Source: Clostridia bacterium
GTDB lineage: Bacteria; Bacillota; Clostridia; Lachnospirales; Lachnospiraceae
NCBI GenBank assembly: GCA_910575625.1
Contig: CAJTFD010000008.1
Location: forward strand, 122,121-186,120
Direction: 5' to 3'
DNA: 64,000 nt
Part shown: positions 7,787-15,923 of the stretch, piece by piece
How positions within the stretch are numbered: position 1 is the stretch's first letter
Layout: the number at the start of each line of letters is the position of its first letter
Notes under the pieces: generated by a model
What the model was told of the DNA's origin: nothing
What the model saw: only the letters and a program-made list of their open reading frames with translations
Database searches by the model: none
Position numbers and translations under genes: made by a program

Positions 7787-9226
7787 ATGGCTAAGGAGAA
7801 GAAATTCGTGGAGGCGATCACGTCCATGGAGGAGGATTTCGCCCAGTGGTATACAGATGTGGTGACGAAGGCCGGATTGGTGGGTTACACCAGTGTCAAG
7901 GGCTGCATGGTGATCAAGCCCGCCGGGTATGCGATCTGGGAAAACATACAGGCGGAGCTTGATCGGCGGTTCAAGGAGACCGGTGTGGAGAATGTATCCA
8001 TGCCCATGTTCATACCGGAGAGCCTTCTGCAGAAAGAAAAAGACCATGTGGAGGGTTTTGCGCCGGAGGTGGCCTGGGTGACCCACGGCGGTCTGGAGCC
8101 TCTGCAGGAGCGTCTGTGTGTGCGGCCCACATCGGAGACCTTGTTCTGTGATTTTTATGCAAAAGACATCCAGTCACACAGGGATCTGCCCCGGGTGTAC
8201 AACCAGTGGTGTTCGGTGGTGCGCTGGGAGAAGACCACCCGGCCATTTTTGCGTTCCCGGGAATTCTTATGGCAGGAGGGGCATACGGCCCATGCCACAG
8301 CCGAGGATGCCCAGGAGAGGACGATCCAGATGCTGCATGTCTACGCGGATTTTTGCGAGGAGGTGTTGGCGATCCCGGTGATACGGGGGCAGAAGACGGA
8401 CAAAGAGAAATTTGCCGGGGCGAACGCCACCTACACCATAGAGGCGCTGATGCACGACGGGAAGGCGCTGCAGTCCGGGACCAGCCATAACTTCGGCGAC
8501 GGGTTTGCCCAGGCGTTCGGCATCCAGTATACCAATCCGGAAAACAAACTGGAATATGTCCATCAGACTTCCTGGGGGATGTCCACCCGGATCATCGGCG
8601 CGCTGATCATGGTCCACGGGGACAACAGCGGTTTGGTGCTGCCGCCCAAGATCGCGCCCACACAGGTGATGGTCATCCCGATCCAGCAGGCGAAGGAAGG
8701 CGTCCTCGACAAAGCGCAGGAGATCTGCCAGACGCTTAAGGATGCGGGCCTGCGGGTGAAAGTGGACGATACAGACAAGAGTCCGGGGTGGAAATTCTCC
8801 GAGCAGGAGATGCGTGGGATCCCGGTGCGGGTGGAATGCGGACCGAAGGATATCGCAGCCGGACAGGCAGTCGTCGTCCGCAGGGATACCAGGGAGAAGA
8901 CCATCGTACCGCTGGATCGGATCAGCGAGAATGTCTGCCAGATCCTGGAGACGATGCAGAGAGAGATGCTGGAGAGGGCCCGGGCACACCGGGATGCGCA
9001 TACCTACACGGTCACAGATTATGAGGAGTTCAAAAAGACCATTGAAGAAAGACCGGGCTTTGTAAAAGCTATGTGGTGCGGTGATGTGGGCTGTGAGGAG
9101 AAGATCAAGGAGGATGTGCAGGCCACATCCCGCTGCATCCCCTTTGACGAGGAGCATTTATCGGACACATGTGTCTGCTGCGGCAGGCCGGCGAAGAAGA
9201 TGGTCTACTGGGGGCGTGCGTATTGA
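7787..9226 (+). CDS. proS: prolyl-tRNA synthetase, archaeal/eukaryotic-like (type 3)
   Basis: 479 residues from ATG 7787 (behind GAGAGGAGAAG). An upstream in-frame start at 7748 lies inside repeat A and is rejected. Class II synthetase: motif 2 region [23 protein letters not shown] (quoted in part: [20 protein letters not shown]), motif 3 around [13 protein letters not shown], an anticodon-binding domain from about residue 290, and a C-terminal zinc-type domain with Cys residues ([15 protein letters not shown]). It charges tRNA-Pro. The length and absence of the large editing insert mark the ProS3 form common in Clostridia. No T-box is visible upstream; that space is occupied by repeats A and B. 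Confidence 0.95.
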   Translation: MAKEKKFVEAITSMEEDFAQWYTDVVTKAGLVGYTSVKGCMVIKPAGYAIWENIQAELDRRFKETGVENVSMPMFIPESLLQKEKDHVEGFAPEVAWVTHGGLEPLQERLCVRPTSETLFCDFYAKDIQSHRDLPRVYNQWCSVVRWEKTTRPFLRSREFLWQEGHTAHATAEDAQERTIQMLHVYADFCEEVLAIPVIRGQKTDKEKFAGANATYTIEALMHDGKALQSGTSHNFGDGFAQAFGIQYTNPENKLEYVHQTSWGMSTRIIGALIMVHGDNSGLVLPPKIAPTQVMVIPIQQAKEGVLDKAQEICQTLKDAGLRVKVDDTDKSPGWKFSEQEMRGIPVRVECGPKDIAAGQAVVVRRDTREKTIVPLDRISENVCQILETMQREMLERARAHRDAHTYTVTDYEEFKKTIEERPGFVKAMWCGDVGCEEKIKEDVQATSRCIPFDEEHLSDTCVCCGRPAKKMVYWGRAY

Positions 9227-9227
9227 T

Positions 9228-10445
9228 ATGTATCTGAAACTCCCAGCGAAAGTCACCCGGATCATCCACACGCTGCAGGCTCACGGCCATGAGGCCTATG
9301 CGGTGGGCGGCTGTGTCCGGGATACAGTCCTGGGGCGGATGCCGGATGACTGGGATATCACCACATCGGCAAGGCCCCTGGAGGTAAAAAAGCTGTTCAC
9401 CCGCACGGTGGATACCGGGCTGGTCCATGGGACGGTCACAGTGCTGCTGGGGGAGGACGGCTATGAGGTGACCACCTATCGGATCGACGGAAAATACGAG
9501 GACCACAGGCATCCCAGCCAGGTGCAGTTTTCGGCGGAACTGGCGGAGGACTTGAGAAGGCGGGATTTTACGATCAATGCCATGGCGTACAACCAGGAAC
9601 AGGGGCTGGTGGATCTCTTCGGCGGCATGGACGATCTGCAGAAGAAGAGGATCTGCTGCGTGGGCGAGGCCCGGGAGCGTTTCCAGGAGGACGCCCTGCG
9701 CATCCTGCGGGCTGTGCGGTTTTCGGCCCAGCTGGGTTTCTCCATTGAGGCACGCACAGAGGAGGCCCTGCAAGAGCTGTCCGGAGACCTGGCCTATGTC
9801 AGCGCGGAGCGGATCCGGGTGGAACTGGTCAAGCTGTTGGGCTCCGGGCATCCGGAGTATATCCTGCGGCTGTTTGATCTGGGCATCGCACGGGTGGTGC
9901 TGCCTGAGATGGAGGAAAACGGCAGCGGCATCAAACGGGAGGTCTTGGAGGATGCGGCGGGACGGCTGGTGCAGGTGCCACAGGAGGAGCCCATTTCCCT
10001 GCGCCTTGCACTGTTTTTGCATCCCCTGGGCGAGCAGACCTGCCGGAAGGTCCTGCGCAGGCTGAAATTTGATAACCGTACGATCGACACGGTGCGGCGG
10101 CTGGTGCGCTGGTACGGCCATCCTCTGGGGACAACACCGGCGGAAGTACGCCAGACGGCCGCCCAGATAGGAGCGGGACTGTTCCCGATGGTCTTGCAGA
10201 TCCAGGGGACATACCGGGATGTGGCGGTGGCGCGTGCTCTCTGGGATGAGATCTGCAAAAAAAACGAGTGTATTTCATTAAAAGATATGTGCATCTCCGG
10301 GGATGACCTGATCCAACTGGGGATGGAACCCGGGCGGGCCGTCGGCGCGATGCTGGCGGAGCTGTTCCAGGAGGTGCTAAAGGAACCGGCATGTAATACG
10401 CGGGCGTATCTGTCTGAAAGTGTAAAAAGAAAATTAGGGCAGTGA
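9228..10445 (+). CDS. cca: CCA-adding tRNA nucleotidyltransferase
   Basis: 405 residues from ATG 9228, one base after the proS TGA. Class II nucleotidyltransferase head: AVGGCVRDTVLG near residue 26, the metal-binding pair in DDWDITT near residue 41, and LRRRDFTINAMAY near 109. The RNA-binding helical body has DALRILRAVRFSAQLGF. It adds or repairs the 3' CCA of tRNAs without a template, which matters here because neither tRNA in the window encodes its CCA. Translationally coupled to proS. Confidence 0.93.
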   Translation: MYLKLPAKVTRIIHTLQAHGHEAYAVGGCVRDTVLGRMPDDWDITTSARPLEVKKLFTRTVDTGLVHGTVTVLLGEDGYEVTTYRIDGKYEDHRHPSQVQFSAELAEDLRRRDFTINAMAYNQEQGLVDLFGGMDDLQKKRICCVGEARERFQEDALRILRAVRFSAQLGFSIEARTEEALQELSGDLAYVSAERIRVELVKLLGSGHPEYILRLFDLGIARVVLPEMEENGSGIKREVLEDAAGRLVQVPQEEPISLRLALFLHPLGEQTCRKVLRRLKFDNRTIDTVRRLVRWYGHPLGTTPAEVRQTAAQIGAGLFPMVLQIQGTYRDVAVARALWDEICKKNECISLKDMCISGDDLIQLGMEPGRAVGAMLAELFQEVLKEPACNTRAYLSESVKRKLGQ

Positions 10446-10457
10446 CATTTTCAATTT

Positions 10458-10510
10458 ATCCCCCTCATAGAATAGAAAGTACGAAGTTACGGGAAAGTGA
10501 GGGGGATTTT
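10458..10510 (+). terminator. intrinsic terminator after cca that contains the next gene's RBS
   Basis: ATCCCCCTCA (10458-10467) pairs exactly with TGAGGGGGAT (10498-10507), followed by TTTT. The loop is long (30 nt). The 3' arm carries GAGGGGG, the Shine-Dalgarno of the TTG start at 10512. Confidence 0.65.
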
Positions 10511-10511
10511 A

Positions 10512-11480
10512 TTGTATGACCGTGGATTGAGCGTGCTGGAGAAATATGGTTTACAGGCGGGGTCGTCCTGGCGCGGGAGAGGGGCGCTGCTCTGCCAGAC
10601 ACAGGCCGGGCTGGTGATCATCCGGGAGTTTGGGGGATCGGCTAAGAAATTACAGAAACAGCGGGAGCTTTTGGCGCAGCTGGAGGATGGCTGTCCCCAT
10701 CCTGTGGATCAGATCTTGGAAAACCAGGACGGGGAGCTGGTCACCACGGATAAGGACGGCGTGCCGTATGTGGTGCGCAGATGGTACGAGGGGCGGGAGT
10801 GTGACACCAGGTCCCCCGAGGATATCTGCAGAGGGGCTGCCGCACTGGGCGGTATACATAAGTTTATGCATCTGGAGCTGGGGGAGGAGTATGCCCACAT
10901 CTCCCTGGCGGAGGAATATGAGCGGCATAACCGGGAGCTGCGGAAGATCCGGAAGTTCATACGGACCAAGAGGCGGCACAATCCCTTTGAGCAGCAGTAT
11001 CTGGAGAGCGTCCAGTGGTTTTTGGAGAGAGGGGAGGAGGCTCTGGAGAGGCTTTACGCCAGCGATTATGAAAAACTGCGGCGGCAGGCCCTAGAGCAGG
11101 GCCAGGTCTGCCACGGGGAGTGCAACCAGCACAATGTGCTGCTGTGCGGGGAACAGACGGCGGTGACAAATTTTGACAAATTCTGCCAGGATACCCAGGT
11201 GGCGGATCTGTACTGTTTCATGCGCAAGATCCTGGAGAAGAACGGCTGGAGCCGGGAGCTGGCGGATCAGATGGCCGATAGTTATGACAGGGCCTGCGGT
11301 CTATCCAGAGAACAGTATGAGAATCTGAAGGTACGCTTTCTCTATCCGGAAAAATACTGGAAATTGGCGAACCATTATTATAACCACAACAAGGCATGGA
11401 TATCCGAGAAAAATATTGAGAAGATAACAAAGCTGATAAACAGCAAAAAGGCTTGGCATGACCTGGGAAACGGGTTATAA
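10512..11480 (+). CDS. CotS-family spore coat kinase-like protein
   Basis: 322 residues from TTG 10512, chosen because GAGGGGG ends 5 nt upstream. A GTG at 10497 would lie inside the hairpin with no RBS. It has an aminoglycoside-phosphotransferase fold of the CotS/YutH type. The catalytic loop reads CHGECNQHNVLL (the usual HGD is HGE) and the metal-binding segment VTNFDKFCQD is in place. CotS-family proteins sit in the inner spore coat; kinase activity is unproven for most. It overlaps the phosphoglucomutase gene by one base (TAATG), so it may be read with it, though the preferred start of that gene is further in. Confidence 0.85.
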   Translation: MYDRGLSVLEKYGLQAGSSWRGRGALLCQTQAGLVIIREFGGSAKKLQKQRELLAQLEDGCPHPVDQILENQDGELVTTDKDGVPYVVRRWYEGRECDTRSPEDICRGAAALGGIHKFMHLELGEEYAHISLAEEYERHNRELRKIRKFIRTKRRHNPFEQQYLESVQWFLERGEEALERLYASDYEKLRRQALEQGQVCHGECNQHNVLLCGEQTAVTNFDKFCQDTQVADLYCFMRKILEKNGWSRELADQMADSYDRACGLSREQYENLKVRFLYPEKYWKLANHYYNHNKAWISEKNIEKITKLINSKKAWHDLGNGL

Positions 11481-11515
11481 TGGAAGAAAATGATCAAAAC
11501 ACGGAGGTGCCAGAT

Positions 11516-13222
11516 ATGGACTATCGAGCAATATACGATCAATGGCTGCAGGATCCTTATTTCGACGCGGATACAAAAGCCGAATTAAAAGGGATCGCAG
11601 AGGACGACAAGGAGATCAAGGAACGGTTTTACAAAGACCTGGAATTCGGGACAGCCGGACTGCGGGGGATCATCGGCGCGGGAACGAACCGCATGAACAT
11701 CTATGTAGTGCGCAAGACTACGCAGGGCTTGGCAAATTATATCCGCTCTGTTGGCAAAGAGGGACAGGGGGTGGCGATCGCTTACGATTCCAGGCGCATG
11801 TCCCCGGAATTTGCCAACGAAGCGGCACTCTGCCTGGCGGCAAACGGCATCAAAGCGTATATCTTTGAGTCGCTCCGGCCGACGCCGGAGCTCTCCTTCG
11901 CCCTGCGCCATTTAAAATGTGCGGCGGGCATCAATATCACGGCCAGCCACAACCCGCCGGAATACAACGGCTATAAAGTCTACTGGGAGGACGGCGCCCA
12001 GATCACGCCGCCCCATGACAGCGGCATCATGGAGCAGGTCCAGAAGGTGACCGACTATGCCCAGGTAAAGACCATGGATAAAGAAGCGGCCATCGCACAG
12101 GGTGTCTATGAAGTGATCGGAGCGGACGTGGATGATGCCTACATGGCGGAGCTGAAAAAACAGGTGCTCCACATGGACGCGATCCAGGCGGAGAGCAAGA
12201 GCCTGAAGATCGTCTACTCTCCTCTGCATGGGACAGGCAACATCCCGGCGCGGCGCATCCTAAAAGAGCTGGGCTTTGAGAATGTCTATGTAGTCCCGGA
12301 ACAGGAGCTGCCGGACGGTGAGTTCCCCACAGTCAGCTATCCGAACCCGGAAGCGGACGAGGCTTTTGAGCTGGGCCTGAAACTGGCAAAGGAAGTGGAT
12401 GCAGACCTTGTCCTGGCCACAGACCCGGATGCGGACCGTCTGGGCGTACGGGTAAAAGACAAGGACGGCGTGTACCACACACTCACCGGGAACATGTCCG
12501 GATGTCTGCTGGCAGACTACGAGATCGGGCAGCGCAAGGCTCTGCATGGGCTTCCGGAGGATGGCGTGCTCATCAAGACGATCGTGACCACAAACCTAGC
12601 TGATGCGATCGCAAAGGGCTATGGGATCGGCCTGACAGAGGTCCTGACCGGTTTCAAATTCATCGGACAGCAGATCTTAGGCTTCGAGCAGGGGGAGAAG
12701 GGGAATTATCTCTTTGGCTTCGAGGAGAGCTATGGCTGCCTGATCGGCACCTACGCCCGGGATAAAGACGCGATCGTGGCGACCATGGCGCTGTGCGAGG
12801 CGGCTGCCTATTACAAGACCCAGGGCAAGACTCTGTGGGATGCCATGGTGGATCTTTATGAAAAATACGGCTATTACAAGGATGACATCCAGTCCATCAC
12901 CCTCAAGGGCATCGAGGGCCTGGAGAAGATCCAGAACATCATGGAGCTGCTGCGCAAGGAGCCGCCCGCACAGATCGGGGATTACACGGTGACGGCGGCC
13001 AAGGATTACAAGATGGGCATAAACGGCCTGCCCAAGTCCAATGTGCTGTACTATGAGCTGACAGACGATTCCTGGGTATGCGTCCGCCCGTCCGGCACAG
13101 AGCCGAAGGTGAAATTTTATTACGGGATCAAAGGCAGCTCCCTGGCCGATGCGGACGAGAAGTCAGCCAGCTTGGGAAAAGCCGTGCTGGCGATGGTCGA
13201 CGCCATGATGGCGCGGATCTGA
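11516..13222 (+). CDS. pgcA: phosphoglucomutase / phosphomannomutase
   Basis: 568 residues from ATG 11516, which has an ideal GGAGGT 7 nt upstream. The longer in-frame start at 11480 has no RBS but would overlap the CotS stop. Alpha-D-phosphohexomutase family: phosphoserine loop TASHNPPEYNGYK, metal loop ATDPDADRLG, sugar loop GFEESYG, and phosphate-binding RPSGTEPK at the end. It interconverts glucose-1-phosphate and glucose-6-phosphate, feeding UDP-glucose and cell-envelope glycans. Length and motifs agree with Bacillus PgcA. Confidence 0.92.
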   Translation: MDYRAIYDQWLQDPYFDADTKAELKGIAEDDKEIKERFYKDLEFGTAGLRGIIGAGTNRMNIYVVRKTTQGLANYIRSVGKEGQGVAIAYDSRRMSPEFANEAALCLAANGIKAYIFESLRPTPELSFALRHLKCAAGINITASHNPPEYNGYKVYWEDGAQITPPHDSGIMEQVQKVTDYAQVKTMDKEAAIAQGVYEVIGADVDDAYMAELKKQVLHMDAIQAESKSLKIVYSPLHGTGNIPARRILKELGFENVYVVPEQELPDGEFPTVSYPNPEADEAFELGLKLAKEVDADLVLATDPDADRLGVRVKDKDGVYHTLTGNMSGCLLADYEIGQRKALHGLPEDGVLIKTIVTTNLADAIAKGYGIGLTEVLTGFKFIGQQILGFEQGEKGNYLFGFEESYGCLIGTYARDKDAIVATMALCEAAAYYKTQGKTLWDAMVDLYEKYGYYKDDIQSITLKGIEGLEKIQNIMELLRKEPPAQIGDYTVTAAKDYKMGINGLPKSNVLYYELTDDSWVCVRPSGTEPKVKFYYGIKGSSLADADEKSASLGKAVLAMVDAMMARI

Positions 13223-13243
13223 ATCGGATCTGTGGGATAAAAT

Positions 13244-13651
13244 ATGGATATCCGTACAGATGGGATACGGTACAGCCTGGAAGACCTCCGGGGGATCATA
13301 GAGACACTGAGGAGCGATACGGGCTGCCCCTGGGACCGGAAACAGACGCATGTAAGCCTGAAAGGGTGTATGATGGAGGAGGCCCGGGAAGTTTTGGAGG
13401 GCATCGATCTCTATGAAAAGACCGGGGAGTGGGACAACCTGTGCGAGGAGCTGGGCGATGTGCTTCTGCAGGTGGTGATGCACAGTGCGATCGCCCAGGA
13501 AGAAGGGATCTTTACCTTGGATGATGTGATCCAGGGCATAGCAGAAAAAATGGTACGCCGGCATCCCCATGTATTTGGGGACGGGTCGGATGCCGGGTTG
13601 AGTTGGGAAGAGATCAAAAGACAGGAGAAGTCAGATCAGAGCAGACCTTAA
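13244..13651 (+). CDS. mazG: MazG-type nucleotide pyrophosphohydrolase, single domain
   Basis: 135 residues. One MazG domain: CPWDRKQTH near residue 30, then EEAREVLEGI and EELGDVLLQVVMH, which supply the acidic metal-binding residues. Bacillus YabN has a methyltransferase-like domain in front; it is absent here. MazG proteins hydrolyse nucleoside triphosphates, cleaning the pool of damaged nucleotides or lowering ppGpp. Its position directly before hup and rqcP matches the yabN place in the Bacillus order. Confidence 0.88.
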   Translation: MDIRTDGIRYSLEDLRGIIETLRSDTGCPWDRKQTHVSLKGCMMEEAREVLEGIDLYEKTGEWDNLCEELGDVLLQVVMHSAIAQEEGIFTLDDVIQGIAEKMVRRHPHVFGDGSDAGLSWEEIKRQEKSDQSRP

Positions 13652-13679
13652 ATATTCTGGAAATTGTCCAGGAAATTCC

Positions 13680-13708
13680 TTGACAAAGCCGTAAAAACAG
13701 TTTATAAG
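13680..13708 (+). promoter_or_regulatory. sigma-A promoter of hup
   Basis: TTGACA at 13680-13685, 17-nt spacer, TATAAG at 13703-13708. It leaves a leader of about 95 nt before the hup start at 13811. A near-ideal match, fitting the high expression expected of HU. Confidence 0.75.
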
Positions 13709-13810
13709 TATATTCTAAGAGCCATATATCCAAAATTTGTGTATCGGTATCAAGAGCATAACGCTGCGCAGTGGAGCGAGGCAGTAGGATTATCATTAGG
13801 AGGAAATGTA

Positions 13811-14086
13811 ATGAACAAGACAGAATTGGTGGCTGCAATGGCAAAAGAGGCAGAGCTTCCCAAAAAAGACGTGGAAGCGGCCCTGAAGGCATTCATTGAT
13901 GTTGTTTCAGAAGAACTAAAGAATGGCGGAAAGATCCAGCTGGTCGGGTTCGGGACTTTTGAAGTGACCGAGAGGGCTGCCCGGGAGGGGCGGAATCCGC
14001 AGACTGGCGAGACGATGGTCATAGAGGCTTCCAAGGCGCCGAAGTTCAAAGCCGGAAAAGCATTGAAAGACATTGTAAACAGCTGA
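13811..14086 (+). CDS. hup: HU-type DNA-binding protein
   Basis: 91 residues from ATG 13811 behind TTAGGAGGAAATGTA. The frame is open 49 codons further upstream but that part holds the promoter and is not protein-like. Typical HU: MNKTELVAAMA start, GFGTFEV turn, then the DNA-clasping arm GRNPQTGE and the end KAPKFKAGKALKDIVN. It bends and compacts DNA as a homodimer. It has its own promoter and a terminator behind, so it is an independent unit inside the conserved block. Confidence 0.96.
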   Translation: MNKTELVAAMAKEAELPKKDVEAALKAFIDVVSEELKNGGKIQLVGFGTFEVTERAAREGRNPQTGETMVIEASKAPKFKAGKALKDIVNS

Positions 14087-14102
14087 TCCTCACGGGGGAA
14101 GC

Positions 14103-14138
14103 TGACCGCAGGGACAGCCGGTCAAGATGTTTTTGTTT
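14103..14138 (+). terminator. intrinsic terminator of hup
   Basis: TGACCG (14103-14108) pairs with CGGTCA (14119-14124), followed a few bases later by the T-rich run TGTTTTTGTTTT. A second hairpin, CAGGGGGGA / TCTCCCCTG, starts near 14143. Confidence 0.65.
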
Positions 14139-14199
14139 TGGGCAGGGGGGACATAGGTCTCCCCTGATGATATTTTGGGATCTATATGCATGGGATCTA

Positions 14200-14289
14200 T
14201 GTACACGAGTATACTTATCTGCCAGATGATCTGCTGTTCTTTTTGAGAGAGTGATAGCGTGAGGGCAGATCATTTGGCTTGCGGGTATA
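14200..14289 (-). repeat. repeat family A, copy 3 (inverted)
   Basis: Reverse orientation relative to the other copies, about 90 bp. The arms ACACGAG...CTTGCGGGTATA and CCAGATGATCTGC...GCAGATCATTTGG are visible, with the 12 extra bases now at the left. It lies between the hup terminator and rqcP. Confidence 0.75.
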
Positions 14290-14322
14290 TCTGGATGGAA
14301 GAAAGGAAGTGCATCAGTTTTT

Positions 14323-14562
14323 ATGAGACTCGATAAATTTTTGAAAGTATCCCGTCTGATCAAGCGCAGGACCGTGGCCAACGAGGCATGCGACGCGGGG
14401 CGGGTGCTGGTCAATGACCGGGCGGCCAAGGCATCGGCCAACGTGAAACCGGGGGATATCATCGAGATCCAGTTCGGCTCCCGCCAGACCAAGGTGGAAG
14501 TGCTGGAGATCAAGGAGACCTCCCGCAAGGAAGAGGCGGAGAAGATGTTCCGTTATCTTTAG
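14323..14562 (+). CDS. rqcP: S4-domain RNA-binding protein RqcP (YabO)
   Basis: 79 residues, essentially one S4 domain: MRLDKFLKVSRLIKRRTVANEAC, then VLVNDRAAKASANVKPGD (part shown). In Bacillus this protein works in ribosome-associated quality control, stabilising the P-site tRNA while RqcH adds alanine tails to stalled chains. It heads the rqcP-yabP-yabQ-divIC run, as in Bacillus. It follows repeat A copy 3, with AGAAAGGAAG as its RBS. Confidence 0.9.
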   Translation: MRLDKFLKVSRLIKRRTVANEACDAGRVLVNDRAAKASANVKPGDIIEIQFGSRQTKVEVLEIKETSRKEEAEKMFRYL

Positions 14563-14645
14563 ATCAGGATGCAAAAGAGTCCGGCATATCCCCCGCATCC
14601 CGGGCATACACTTAGAAGAGGAAAAATCGAGAGCGGGGGAGTCAT

Positions 14646-14933
14646 TTGGAAGAGAAGAGGACGCCAATGTCCCACAAGCTATCTTTCACCAACCGTCGGC
14701 AGGGCATGATCACAGGCGTCCTGGACGTGTTATCTTTTGATGAGAAATTGGTGGTGCTCCGGTCACAGTGCGGCGTGCTCACCTTCAAAGGGGAGGAGAT
14801 GCACGTCAAGCAGCTGGATCTGGAGAAAGGAGAGCTGGAGATGACAGGCAGGGTGGATCAGGTGACGTATACGGAGGATGGAGCGGCGGGCCGCAAGAAA
14901 GGGAAGTCCGTGCTGAAACGTCTGTTACAGTAG
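14646..14933 (+). CDS. yabP: sporulation protein YabP
   Basis: 95 residues from TTG 14646 behind GCGGGGGAG. ATG at 14667 is an alternative start. A small beta-rich protein of the YabP/YqfC family (LSFTNRRQGMITGVLDVLSF, then LTFKGEEMHVKQLDLEKGEL). In Bacillus, yabP and yabQ belong to the sigma-E regulon and are needed for spore cortex formation. It is four bases from yabQ, so the two are co-translated. Confidence 0.88.
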   Translation: MEEKRTPMSHKLSFTNRRQGMITGVLDVLSFDEKLVVLRSQCGVLTFKGEEMHVKQLDLEKGELEMTGRVDQVTYTEDGAAGRKKGKSVLKRLLQ

Positions 14934-14936
14934 CTT

Positions 14937-15461
14937 ATGAGCGCATATATGAACCATGAGCTGCTCTTCTTTTTCCAGTCGGTCCTGTGGGGCGCGGCGC
15001 TGCTGTTTTTTTACGATATACTGCGCATCGGGCGCAGGCTGTTCCCGCGGCGGGTGTTCCTCGTGAGCGTGGAGGACCTGCTGTACTGGATCTTTGCCGG
15101 GATCCTCCTGTTTGGCAGGATATACCAGGCGAATGAGGGGAGATTGCGGGGGTACTCCATTGTCGCGGTGGTCTTAGGGATGGTCATCTATACATACAGC
15201 ATCAGCGGCAGATTTGTGTCCGTTGGCGTGAAGATCTTGAATATACCGCTGAAATTCATGAGTATGGTGGAAAAAAGGTTGCTATCTGTGGCCAAAAAGT
15301 GTAAAATCCTAATATCAAAGGCATTCGGATCGAAACTGCGGAAGATCGGGCGCAGGGTGAAGGGGAGAATTGAAAGATCACAGGAATCACGGAAATCAAA
15401 GAGAGCCGAGAAGGCTCACAAGGGGCGGGCAGTTGAAGAGAAGAGCGGAGATAAGGCGTAG
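14937..15461 (+). CDS. yabQ: spore cortex biosynthesis membrane protein YabQ
   Basis: 174 residues. Several membrane helices in the first 110 residues (LLFFFQSVLWGAALLFFYDI, DLLYWIFAGILLFGRI, a third around residues 75-95), then a very basic tail. Family signature: helices carrying FYDILRIGRR. Required for cortex assembly in Bacillus; expected in the outer forespore membrane. The 3' end overlaps the divIC frame. Confidence 0.85.
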   Translation: MSAYMNHELLFFFQSVLWGAALLFFYDILRIGRRLFPRRVFLVSVEDLLYWIFAGILLFGRIYQANEGRLRGYSIVAVVLGMVIYTYSISGRFVSVGVKILNIPLKFMSMVEKRLLSVAKKCKILISKAFGSKLRKIGRRVKGRIERSQESRKSKRAEKAHKGRAVEEKSGDKA

Positions 15462-15738
15462 GAGGCGGAACCGGGCGGCGATGCTGTGCATCAGCCTGGT
15501 GGCGGTCCTCCTGTTCGGCATCCTGCTGTGGCAGAGCAGGGATCTGGCCGGGGAGCTGGCAGAGTACAAGGAACAAGAGCGGGCGCTCACGAAGAAGGTC
15601 GAGGAAGAGAAAGCCAGGACGAAAGAGATCGACGAACGAAAAGAATATATGCAGACCGACGCGTACATGGAGGAGGCGGCCAGGGACCGGCTGGGTCTGG
15701 TCAAAGACAACGAGATCATCTTCCGGGAAGAAGAGTAG
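15370..15738 (+). CDS. divIC: cell-division protein DivIC/FtsB family
   Basis: 122 residues from TTG 15370 behind AAGGGGAG, overlapping yabQ by 92 bp. A second TTG at 15433 behind AAGGGGCGGG would give 101 residues and a 29-bp overlap; I cannot choose firmly. Short basic cytoplasmic end, one membrane helix (LCISLVAVLLFGILLW), then an external coiled coil with Glu/Lys heptads and the ending YMEEAARDRLGLVKDNEIIF typical of septum-formation initiators. It acts with FtsL and DivIB at the septum. Order matches Bacillus (yabQ-divIC-spoIIE). Confidence 0.88.
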   Translation: MKDHRNHGNQREPRRLTRGGQLKRRAEIRRRRRNRAAMLCISLVAVLLFGILLWQSRDLAGELAEYKEQERALTKKVEEEKARTKEIDERKEYMQTDAYMEEAARDRLGLVKDNEIIFREEE

Positions 15739-15843
15739 ATCCGATCCATGCAGCCAGGGATCGGGCTGATGGTATAGTATCATAAAGTATTTAAAGAAAA
15801 TCCTCGGATCCTGTCTGGAAATTTTATCCCCGATCCGCCGGTG

Positions 15844-15877
15844 TTTGACAAAGATTTTAACGAAGATCCTCTATAAT
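15844..15877 (+). promoter_or_regulatory. spoIIE promoter with 21-nt spacer and 0A-box-like -35
   Basis: TTGACA at 15845-15850 and TATAAT at 15872-15877 are 21 nt apart, too far for ordinary sigma-A use. TTTGACA (15844-15850) differs by one base from the reverse Spo0A box TTCGACA and overlaps the -35. Bacillus spoIIE and spoIIG promoters have this same layout and are activated by phosphorylated Spo0A. Confidence 0.6.
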
Positions 15878-15923
15878 CCTCTGTTAAATGGAAGATCGAT
15901 CATTTATCAGGGAGGGGACATAA

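Noticed and set aside
7545..7787. Possible T-box riboswitch before proS
   Set aside because: The space is filled by repeats A and B. There is no T-box sequence, specifier loop or terminator/antiterminator pair.
13664..13810. 49-codon extension of the hup frame
   Set aside because: It contains the hup promoter and lies before the strong RBS; HU proteins start at the MNKTEL motif.
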